A stretch of 9,361 nucleotides of DNA. Origin: JAICLL01 sp035252155 (GTDB lineage Bacteria; Planctomycetota; Planctomycetia; Pirellulales; JAICIG01). Position numbers and translations under genes: made by a program. Each line of letters begins with the position of its first letter. The first letter of the stretch is position 1. The stretch is taken from positions 1 through 9,361 of the forward strand of contig DATFDL010000478.1 in the NCBI GenBank assembly GCA_035252155.1, written 5' to 3'. The notes below the pieces were generated by a model, which saw only the letters and a list, made by a program, of their open reading frames with translations, did not search any database and was not told the DNA's origin. Below, in pieces: positions 1-6,800 of this stretch.

Positions 1-79
1 GGTTAGCGGTTGTGCCGGTTTAAGATATCGGTTTCAGATTCTTCGCGTAGCATAACCCATTCGGCGTTCACAAAAATGC

Positions 80-100
80 TGAACCCTGAACCCTGAACCC
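80..100. repeat. Heptamer array 1 (3 x TGAACCC)
   Basis: Three perfect tandem copies of TGAACCC, which is GGGTTCA on the minus strand. The left flank (about 64-79, with ACAAAAATGC next to the array) resembles the flanks of the two other arrays in this window. The array ends 72 bases before the first usable start codon of the VanZ-like gene, and its last TGA (94-96) closes that gene's open frame on the 5' side. Nothing else was recognised in bases 1-79. Confidence 0.9.
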
Positions 101-171
101 TTCAAAGCCCAACGCGGGAAAATAGCTTTACGAACAGGCACTACTTTCTCGCGGCGGCTGGTTTCACGGCG

Positions 172-1434
172 TTGGCCATTTACGGCTCGCTGGTGCCGCT
201 GGCCTGGCGGCCGTTGCCGCTGGACGACGCCGTCGAGCAATTCGCCGGGCTGCGGTGGCGGCTCAGCGTTGAGTCGCGCACCGACTGGGCGACTAATGTG
301 CTGTTGTTCGTGCCAATCGGGTTCTGCTGGCTGGGAGCAATCGCCGACGGCCGACCGGGCCGCCGGCGCGCCGCCGCGGCCGCACCTGTGGTGATCGCCG
401 GCTGTGCGCTGCTGAGCGTCGCCATCGAATTCTCCCAAACCTGGTTCCCGCCGCGGGTGCCCTCGCCCAACGACATCGCCGCCGAAACGCTCGGCGCGGC
501 GGTAGGCAGCCTGCTCTACTTCGCATCCGGCCCGGCCGTCACGCGTTGGCTGAGCTCGTTCAGCACGCCCGGGCGGGCCAACGGGCGCTTCGAGTGGCTC
601 CTTCAGGCATATGTGATCGGCTTTGTCAATTATTCGCTGTTGCCCTTCGATCTGACGCTCCGCCCGGCGGAAATCTTTCATAAATATCGCGAGGCAAAAA
701 TCAACTTCGTTCCGTTCGCGCATATTCGCCTCGATGCGATGGGTTGGTATGCGCTGGTGAGCGACGTGTTGTTGTATGTTCCCATCGGCTTGGCGACCGC
801 CACCGCGTTCACCAGCCGGCACGCGCCCGCACGCAGCTTTTGGGGCGGCATGATTTGGGGCCTGGCAATCGCATGCGGCATCGAGTTGGGCCAGCTTTTA
901 GTGGTGAGCCGGTACAGCGATGCCACGCAATTGGTGCTCGCCGCCGTGGGGATTGCCGTGGGGGTCGCCGTCGGCCGCCGGTGGATGAACCCGACGGATG
1001 AACGGGCCGCCCCGCGTTGGTTCTGGCCGGCAGCCACCATAATCTATTGTGCGTTTCTGCTGTTCTTCTTTTGGTCGCCATTTCATTGGATTTCGGATCT
1101 CCCCTTGATCGAAGCCCGGCGAGCGGTATTCTTCGAGGCGCCCTTCAGCAACCTTTATTGGGGCACCGAGCTGAACGCGGCGACCCAGGTGGTGCGCAAG
1201 GGCCTGATGTTTGGGCTGCTGGGCGCCATGCTGCCGCAAGTCGCGGCCGCATGGACGAATTCGTTGAGTGCCTCCCGTTGGCTCGTGGCGGGGTTGCTGG
1301 CGGCGGTCGCCGTCTTCGCGCTGGCAATCGAAGTCGGGCAGATCTGGCTCGCCGACTCCACACCGAGTTTTTCCGATGCGTTGCTGTACATCGGCGGCTC
1401 GTTGACGGGCGTTTGGGTGGGCAAACAAACGTGA
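172..1434 (+). CDS. VanZ-like integral membrane protein with three VanZ units
   Basis: This is a polytopic inner-membrane protein of 420 residues from TTG at 172. VanZ proteins are usually about 150-200 residues; VanZ of the Tn1546 cluster gives low-level teicoplanin resistance, but the function of most family members is unknown. Unit 1 (about 35-120) has the N-LLFVPIGF strand-helix, then E-x-x-Q followed by R-x-P-S-x-N-DI-x-x-E-T-LGA-x-x-G. Unit 2 (about 155-270) repeats this with LLYVPIGL and the IELGQ helix ending near SRYSDATQ. Unit 3 (about 295-418) has KGLMFGLLG and EVGQIWLADSTPSFSD. The start is doubtful. TTG 172 has no Shine-Dalgarno, and the frame runs open upstream to 97, encoding HYFLAAAGFTALAIYGSLVPL across the nominal start. 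That stretch looks like the complete first membrane helix, yet the upstream part holds no ATG, GTG or TTG. The 5' end may be damaged or may use a rare start. The antibiotic role of VanZ should not be transferred to this protein. Confidence 0.85.
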   Translation: MAIYGSLVPLAWRPLPLDDAVEQFAGLRWRLSVESRTDWATNVLLFVPIGFCWLGAIADGRPGRRRAAAAAPVVIAGCALLSVAIEFSQTWFPPRVPSPNDIAAETLGAAVGSLLYFASGPAVTRWLSSFSTPGRANGRFEWLLQAYVIGFVNYSLLPFDLTLRPAEIFHKYREAKINFVPFAHIRLDAMGWYALVSDVLLYVPIGLATATAFTSRHAPARSFWGGMIWGLAIACGIELGQLLVVSRYSDATQLVLAAVGIAVGVAVGRRWMNPTDERAAPRWFWPAATIIYCAFLLFFFWSPFHWISDLPLIEARRAVFFEAPFSNLYWGTELNAATQVVRKGLMFGLLGAMLPQVAAAWTNSLSASRWLVAGLLAAVAVFALAIEVGQIWLADSTPSFSDALLYIGGSLTGVWVGKQT

Positions 1435-1531
1435 GCGCCCGCTTGACGTGAACGTAAGTCGTTGTGCGGTGAACACTTAAGCGTGATCCCGGCGGATGGT
1501 TCCGATGTCCTGGAATCGATCGAGAATCTGC

Positions 1532-1559
1532 TTGACAAACTGGCGAACTCGGGTAATAT
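1532..1559 (+). promoter_or_regulatory. Sigma70-like promoter for the secreted-protein/PEP-CTERM pair
   Basis: A perfect -35 box TTGACA (1532-1537) is followed after 16 bases by TAATAT (1554-1559), which matches 4 of 6 bases of the -10 consensus. Transcription would begin near 1566, about 60 bases before ATG 1627. The position argues against extending the downstream reading frame back to TTG 1462. Planctomycete promoters are poorly characterised, so the call rests on consensus match and position only. Confidence 0.5.
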
Positions 1560-1626
1560 CGCTCGTTGTGAACGTGGGCAAACAATCGGGGCATATGAAT
1601 CGATCCCTAGTTTTTGTTGCCGGACG

Positions 1627-2073
1627 ATGCCCGCTCGAGCAGCCATGTTGGCGCAACTGAGCTTCTGGCGCTGCTGCGCCATGCCGGGACTTGTTCTTGC
1701 GCTTGTGGCGCTCTTCGCTCAAGCAGCTCAGGCGGGCGTGATCGTCGAGGTAAGCACGACTGACGTTTCGGCGGCATCACTTGAATCGTCGGGCATCGAG
1801 CAGTCGAGCGATACTATTCCGCCTTCGCAGCCGAATCTGTCTCGCGTAGACCAGCCCGCGCTTTATGGTAATGGCGGCGCCGAGTCGGGCGGGCCTCAAT
1901 CCGGCTCTTCCACGTCTTCCTCGCCTCACGGCTCATTGTCGGCTCTCGCGGCGGCTAAGTGCGATTCCACTCGCTCCGGCGGTGGCTGGCGCTATGTGAC
2001 CGAGCTCGACGAGCCGCGCGTTCTGCTCGACGCGTTGGACTCGGTCTTTCATCCTCCTCGCTGCGAAAGTTGA
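1627..2073 (+). CDS. Small predicted secreted protein, function unknown
   Basis: I do not recognise a family. From ATG 1627 the product is 148 residues. Residues 1-36 look like a signal peptide: an Arg-containing start, the hydrophobic run GLVLALVALFAQAAQA, and likely Sec cleavage after AQA before GVIVEVS. The rest is a Ser/Gly/Pro-rich low-complexity region (about 45-115), then a short polar C-terminus containing GWRYVTELDEPRVLLDALD and ending HPPRCES. The frame is open back to TTG 1462, but that part contains the promoter at 1532-1559 and reads like non-coding DNA, so 1627 is preferred; ATG 1645 or 1681 are alternatives. None has a clear Shine-Dalgarno. It lies 79 bases upstream of the PEP-CTERM gene on the same strand with no obvious terminator between, so the two are probably co-transcribed. 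The charged, leucine-containing tail may be a conserved element; this is a guess. Confidence 0.6.
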   Translation: MPARAAMLAQLSFWRCCAMPGLVLALVALFAQAAQAGVIVEVSTTDVSAASLESSGIEQSSDTIPPSQPNLSRVDQPALYGNGGAESGGPQSGSSTSSSPHGSLSALAAAKCDSTRSGGGWRYVTELDEPRVLLDALDSVFHPPRCES

Positions 2074-2139
2074 ACCGCGCCCGTGCCCGCCTGCCGCTTT
2101 GGCGTGCGGCCTCAGAGTTCAGCTTTCACTCTTAGATCT

Positions 2140-2144
2140 GGAGG
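2140..2144 (+). promoter_or_regulatory. Ribosome binding site that fixes the PEP-CTERM start
   Basis: GGAGG lies 8 bases before ATG 2153, which is ideal spacing. It chooses 2153 over the upstream in-frame TTG at 2099. The ATG at 2145 directly abuts the GGAGG and is in another frame. Confidence 0.8.
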
Positions 2145-2152
2145 ATGACTCG

Positions 2153-2977
2153 ATGTCATCAATGGCGTTTGTAGAGCAATTGCGAAGAATCAAACCCCGC
2201 GCGGCGCTTGCTGTGGCTCTCGCGGCAGCGTTGCTGGCAGTGTTTTGCCCTGCGGCACGGGCAGACCTGATCTTCTCAGGAAGTTCGTCACTTTCGGACA
2301 ACAGCGGTACCCAGGCCGCGACCGCTGATTTCAGCTTGAACGGCACCATCCTGACGGTCACGTTGACCAACACCTCGACGTCAACTGACACGGGAGGCAA
2401 TATGGTGCTGACTGAGCTTCAGTTCAACACGACCAATCTTAGCCTCGAACTGAGTCCGCACCTCACGACAGAATCGGATGGCACTCAATCGGGGGCGACC
2501 GCTTCCAACATTCTCGACAACTCGAATCCGGCGCCGTCTTTAACTGCAATTGGCGATAACTGGGCGCTTGAGGCGACCACTGCAGGGGCCTCGCAGAACT
2601 CCGCAATCACCACCACGGGCGTTGAAACCCCAAGTCAACCGCCGTCAAGCGACTATTTCGGTAAGCCGACGGTTAATCCCCTTGATGGCCCCAGCTACGG
2701 CATCGCCAGCAACAGTTATGGGAGCGACCCCGGGCCTTTTATCCTTGCGCAAGATACTATTACGTTTTCGCTGGACGCCACGAGTTCGTTTTCACTAAGC
2801 GATCTCGGAAAATCAGTGACCTTTATATTCGGCACGAGTAGTGATTTTACGAAGGTTACCGGGACGCCGACGCCTGGCCCGAGCCCCGTGCCCGAACCGG
2901 CGTCGGTGACGCTGTGGGGCCTGATGGGCATCGCGGGAGTCATCTACGCCCGTCGCAAACAGCGGAAGGCGGCGTAA
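2153..2977 (+). CDS. PEP-CTERM (exosortase-sorted) surface protein
   Basis: The 274-residue product has a Sec signal peptide (residues 1-37; Arg/Lys-containing start, hydrophobic ALAVALAAALLAVF, cleavage after ARA). The C-terminus is a textbook PEP-CTERM tail: VPEP at 246-249, a short membrane segment (about 251-265) and the basic end ARRKQRKAA. Such proteins are exported, then cut and processed by an exosortase at the cell envelope. No exosortase gene is in this window. The mature part is rich in Ser, Thr, Asn and Asp, as expected for a glycosylated beta-rich surface protein. Its early section (FSLNGTILTVTLTNTST followed by VLTELQFN) recalls exosortase-dependent surface proteins of the XDD type, but that is only a resemblance. 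It follows the small secreted-protein gene and is probably in its transcript. The ligand or role is unknown. Confidence 0.88.
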   Translation: MSSMAFVEQLRRIKPRAALAVALAAALLAVFCPAARADLIFSGSSSLSDNSGTQAATADFSLNGTILTVTLTNTSTSTDTGGNMVLTELQFNTTNLSLELSPHLTTESDGTQSGATASNILDNSNPAPSLTAIGDNWALEATTAGASQNSAITTTGVETPSQPPSSDYFGKPTVNPLDGPSYGIASNSYGSDPGPFILAQDTITFSLDATSSFSLSDLGKSVTFIFGTSSDFTKVTGTPTPGPSPVPEPASVTLWGLMGIAGVIYARRKQRKAA

Positions 2978-2981
2978 GACG

Positions 2982-3083
2982 GATTCTCGAATAGAAGGCA
3001 ACGAACGAAACGACGGAGAATCTTGTTTGACACGATTCGTGCAACTGGATTCCTTCTTCGTTCTCTTCGTTGCCTTCTGTTCG
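2982..3083. repeat. Long imperfect inverted repeat (hairpin element)
   Basis: The outer arms, 2988-3005 and 3066-3083, pair over 18 positions with one mismatch (T2992 opposite G3079, a possible G-U pair in RNA). The inner halves pair imperfectly down to a loop near 3023-3046, which contains the mini-hairpin CACG-ATT-CGTG. A second 7-bp option is GATTCTC (2982-2988) with GAGAATC (3016-3022). The element starts 5 bases after the PEP-CTERM stop and ends 22 bases from the stop of the convergent gene. It may be a dispersed repeat, a two-way terminator, or both. There is no T-run typical of an intrinsic terminator. Confidence 0.75.
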
Positions 3084-3105
3084 ATTGCCGCCCTTCTGTT
3101 GAGCC

Positions 3106-3582
3106 TCAAGTGCGCAGCGCACGCCGCAATAGCTCGCTTGCCGCCTGGCAGGCTTCGGCGCATTGTTGCGCTTGAGCGTCTTGCGGCATGAAGGACCGGC
3201 AGGTCGTGGCGAGCGACTCACAGGCGATGGCGCAGCTCTCGGCTGCCATCGCGCGCCAGGCGCCGCCGGGGCCGGTCAGCTCGGACCAGTAGGCGCAAAA
3301 CGAGTCTTGACACTCAACCGCCGCGTGCAATAGGGCGGCGTAGGCCTCGTCGCCTTGCTCTAGCTTCTCCAGGCAGTGGGCCGCGGTCTCGCCGCAAAGG
3401 TCGACGCAGTGTTGCATGATGCGCTCGTCGAGTTGGTCGCGCGAGGTGCGCGACGCCGGGCCGGCCGACGGTTCGGGCGACTGCCAGGCCGCCCCGCCCT
3501 GCTGCCCGCGGTTGCCGGCGTCGGCGGTGTTTTTCACACCCGGCGCCGTACCCCCCTCGGCTTTCCTTGGTTCAGGATCCAC
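3106..3582 (-). CDS. Cys-rich four-helix-bundle protein, copper-storage-like
   Basis: The product is 158 residues from GTG 3582. Residues 1-45 are low-complexity and Gly/Pro/Ser-rich. Residues 50-158 form four amphipathic helices with cysteines on regular spacings: C59/C63/C70, C91/C96, C117/C121/C128 and C141/C145 (ten in all), plus H58 and H69. This pattern resembles four-helix-bundle copper-storage (Csp-like) and DUF326 proteins, in which cysteines line the core and bind Cu(I). There is no signal peptide, so a cytosolic form is more likely than an exported one. It has fewer cysteines than the best-studied Csp proteins, so capacity would be lower. The start is uncertain: GTG 3582 has only a weak AGGA upstream, and the conserved part begins near residue 50. 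No copper pump or regulator is adjacent. The gene converges with the PEP-CTERM gene and follows a REPIN-like repeat. Confidence 0.75.
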   Translation of the reverse strand: MDPEPRKAEGGTAPGVKNTADAGNRGQQGGAAWQSPEPSAGPASRTSRDQLDERIMQHCVDLCGETAAHCLEKLEQGDEAYAALLHAAVECQDSFCAYWSELTGPGGAWRAMAAESCAIACESLATTCRSFMPQDAQAQQCAEACQAASELLRRALRT

Positions 3583-3588
3583 TGTTCC

Positions 3589-3616
3589 GTCCTACCAAAG
3601 ATGGCAGAATTGTCAA
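3589..3616 (-). promoter_or_regulatory. Possible promoter of the copper-storage-like gene
   Basis: On the minus strand a perfect TTGACA (3616-3611) is followed after 16 bases by TAGGAC (3594-3589), a weak -10. Transcription from it would start at or next to GTG 3582, implying a leaderless message. The -35 is good, the -10 poor. Confidence 0.3.
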
Positions 3617-3634
3617 ATGTCACTGGCTATTTAG

Positions 3635-3786
3635 GGTGGCTGGGGCAGAGGCTTGCCGATGCCCCGGCGGACTGATTGCGGAATGCGGAGTTCGGAATGC
3701 GAGGCGTCGTCGCCTCTTCGCCCTGTCGCCTATTCGCCCTGTCGTTCCCCCCGCCGGGGCATCGCCAAGGCTCTGCCCCAGCCACC
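3635..3786. repeat. REPIN-like element: two inverted, self-palindromic arms
   Basis: The left arm 3635-3670 and right arm 3751-3786 are inverted repeats matching at 34 of 36 positions. Each arm holds its own 24-nt hairpin (3642-3665 and 3756-3779): outer stem GGGGCA/TGCCCC, a GA/GA internal loop, and an inner stem closed by CTTG on one strand. The two mismatched positions between arms are the two partners of one base pair in this small hairpin (3651-3656 is G-C, 3770-3765 is swapped). Both arms carry GGTGGCT outside and GGCGG inside when read in the same direction. This organisation is that of REP doublets (REPINs) mobilised by RAYT transposases. No RAYT gene is present in the window. Confidence 0.75.
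3680..3744. repeat. Core of the REPIN-like element: short repeats and hairpin
   Basis: Between the arms lie CGGAATGCG-type duplicates (about 3680-3701), a perfect 6-bp hairpin GAGGCG-TCGT-CGCCTC (3701-3716), and a 12-bp direct repeat TTCGCCCTGTCG at 3717-3728 and 3733-3744. No coding content is credible here. Confidence 0.65.
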
Positions 3787-3856
3787 GGGTTTGTTCGCGG
3801 GCGTGCCGTACCATGTGCGCACCCAACCAGGGTTCTCACGAACTCTGACTGCTTCT

Positions 3857-3880
3857 AACTTCAAACTTCAAACTTCCAAC
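3857..3880. repeat. Heptamer repeat AACTTCA next to a stop codon
   Basis: Three tandem heptamers (AACTTCA, AACTTCA, AACTTCC) and a final AAC lie 4 bases beyond the stop codon of the giant minus-strand gene. The unit is distinct from GGGTTCA but has the same length. Bases 3787-3856 show nothing else recognisable. Confidence 0.75.
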
Positions 3881-3884
3881 TCTC

Positions 3885-6800
3885 TTACGCTGTTTTTGCA
3901 AAATATTCATCCGAGGCGGCGATGGCCGCGAGAATGGCGTCGTTGCTGGTGCCGTGGGCCAGTTGGCCGGCGTAGAACGACTGTGCCGAAGCCTCGGCCG
4001 GCCGGTCCAACAGCAACATGAAGTCTTCGTTCACCAGCGCGTCGCGATATTCGGGGCTGCCGAACACCTGGGCGGCCACCGCGGCGTGGCCTTCGTGCGA
4101 GAGTTGCTGCTCGAAGTAGCTCATGCCCTGGGCGTCGATCGGGCGGCCCAGCGCGTCCTGATAGAGGGCGTTGAGAAAGCCGCTGTCGCTGCCACCACCC
4201 TGCGTCCGATAGAACTCCGGCGAGCCGACGATGCTGGCCGCCACCTGGTCGAGAGTCGCCCCGTCGACCAGCGCCGTCACAAACGAATTGAGTCCCTGCG
4301 TGTCGGCCGTGCGATGCAGATACCTGGCATAGAGCGATTGGACCTGCACGTGATAATACTCATGGGCCGTGCCCGACTGCTCGATTTGCGAGACGATCTG
4401 CGACAGCTTTTCTCCGTCCGCGGCCTGCGTGGTCCAATATTTCAGGGCGCCGGCATCGACCGGCCGGCCGAGCAGGTCGCGATAGACCTCGTTGATCCAC
4501 CGCTGCGTGGCCGTGCCCTGAATGCCGCCGGGCAGCGGCTCTTCGGCAATTTTGGCCGTCGAATGCACCACGGTCGAGCTCGCCTCATCGTTGATCGTGA
4601 CGGTGACCGCGAAGGTTCCTTCGTCAAGATAGGTATGGGCGCCGAGCACTTGGTAGCCGGTGCCCGCGGGTGACGCTACGACAACGGTGCCAACCGAGGT
4701 CGTGCCGTCACCCCAGTTGATCGTCGTGGTGAAATCCGTCGCGGCTTCCAAGTTCGGGCCATGGGTGAACGTGGCCAAGACCGCTTGAGGGGCGGCCGAG
4801 TTTGCCGATCCAGGCACCGTGCCCAGCGCCACGCGCTCCTGGCCGGTGATCGAGGCGGAAGCACCGGTCAACTCCGGCTCGGTCACCGTAACGCTGCTGG
4901 TGGCGGTCGCCGTGGCGCCCCCGGCGTCGGTGATTTTCACGCTGACGGTATACGTGCCATCCTCGGCATAGGCGTGCGTGCCGGACACGTCGAAACCGCC
5001 CGACGTACCCGCGGCGATCGAGCCCGTGACGCTTGTTCCATCGCCCCAGTCGATCGTCGCGGTGTAGTCGCTCACCGTACCATTCGGATCGGCATCGGTG
5101 AATGACGCAACGGCGCCCGTCAGAGAGCTTGCCTCGGTGGCCGAGAGCGTCACAGCCATCGCGGTGAGCGGCGCGTCGTCAATGGGTACACTGGTGGCAG
5201 TCGATGTTCCGCCGCCGGGACCGGGCGTTACGACGGTGACCGATCCCGCGCCCTCTTCGCTCATGTCGGCGGCGGGCACGACCGCGGTCAACTGTGTGGC
5301 GCTGACAAAGGTCGTCGTCAGCGGCTGGCCGTTGAACTGCACGGTCGAGCCGTTGACAAAGCCGGTGCCGTTGACGGTGATTGTGGTGTCGCCGCTGCCT
5401 TCGACCAATCGGGGCGGGACGACGCCGCTGACCGTGGGCGTGGCATTCACCGCCGTCAGCACCACGTCGTTGCCGTCGCCGCCCGTGTAGCTGATGGTGA
5501 ACTGGGCGTTGCCCAAGGCGACGTGCGCGCCTTCGGGCAGGCCGGCGAACGTGCCCGAAATCGGGTTCGCGCTGGTGTTATTGATGATCTCAAACGTCTG
5601 CCCCGCGATGGGCGTAAAGCCGGCCGAGCCCCCCAAGGTTGCGCCGTTGAGATTAACGCCGCCGCCGGCGATAAGTTGGCTATAACCAGTTCCGGGCGTG
5701 GTGCCGTTAATGCCAACGTTGAATGCGGCGTCGCTGTTGAACGTCGCCGATGTGACGGTCAGCGTTCCGGCACTGGCGCTGGGCGAAATGCCAGCGCCTG
5801 TGCCCGCGACATTCACCACGGCGTTCACCGTGCCGGCGCCGGAAAGAATACCGGTGTTGCCGAGGGCAAGCGGGTTCGTGTTCGCAGGTGGCCCCACGAC
5901 CGGCGTGGGAACAAGGTCGATGCCATTGGTCGCCGTAAGCGTGCCACCCGCCAGGCCCACGCCGCCGAGAACCGCGGTGTTGCTGTCGGACAACGTCACT
6001 GTTTGTGAGCCGACATTCAACGCGCTCGAAGTATTGATCGCGCCGGCGGTGCCATCGCCGAGCGTCAGCGGGCCGGTGGCTGCGACGGTTCCCAGAGTTC
6101 CTGTAATGGTTCCGTTGACGGTGCCGCTGATCGCGACGACGGCTTGTTTGTTGAACGTGATGCCTTCGTTGTAGTTGCCGTTGAGCACGGTCACCGTGCC
6201 GCCGACGGCCACGTCTTGAATGCCCTCGTTGATCCGTCCGGCCGCGCCGAACTCGGGGCTGATGGCGGCGGGGGCGACGGTCAACGCCGAGAAATCGGGC
6301 TGAAAGCCTGGCGTGGTCGGCGCGGTGTCGGTGCCGCTGTTGAGCCAAGGCGTGAAATCGACCTGGCCGGGCGTGGTCGAAACGACCGAGGCGGCGACCA
6401 CCGTCGGATCGGCCGAGCCCCACCAGTTGGCCGAGGCGTCGACGGTGTTGCCTGAGCCGAGATCGCGGAACAGCAGCAGGTTGTGGGCGTTGTTCACGAT
6501 GCTGTTGTCGCTGACCACCACGCCGGTGGGCGCGGTCTTGGTGTCCCCGATCAAAATGGCCGCCAGCGCCGCCGTGTTGTTGTGGACGTAGTTGTTCTCG
6601 ATCGTATCGCCGCCGTTGGAGTGCTCGACATAAATGGCGGCATTGTCGCTCGACGAGTTATAGATTTCGTTGCCTTGAACCAGCGTGTTGCTGGCGTCGA
6701 TGGTGATGCCGTCTTCGACAACGTCATGCACCACGTTGTCGAGCACCGAGCCGCCAGTCAGCGCGCGGTCGGCGCCGTTCTTAGCACCGACCTTGATCGC

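Noticed and set aside
1444..1490. Weak stem-loops after the VanZ-like gene as a terminator
   Set aside because: Stems are short or bulged and no T-run follows.
1462..1626. N-terminal extension of the small secreted protein from TTG 1462
   Set aside because: It would put the best promoter inside the gene and bury the signal peptide 55 residues from the N-terminus.
1666..1681. Perfect hairpin TGGCGC-TGCT-GCGCCA
   Set aside because: It lies within the signal-peptide coding region in GC-rich DNA, with no sign of regulatory use beyond chance.
3954..4673. 239-residue plus-strand frame
   Set aside because: It is antisense to the well-supported DUF4214 repeats and has no recognisable domain.
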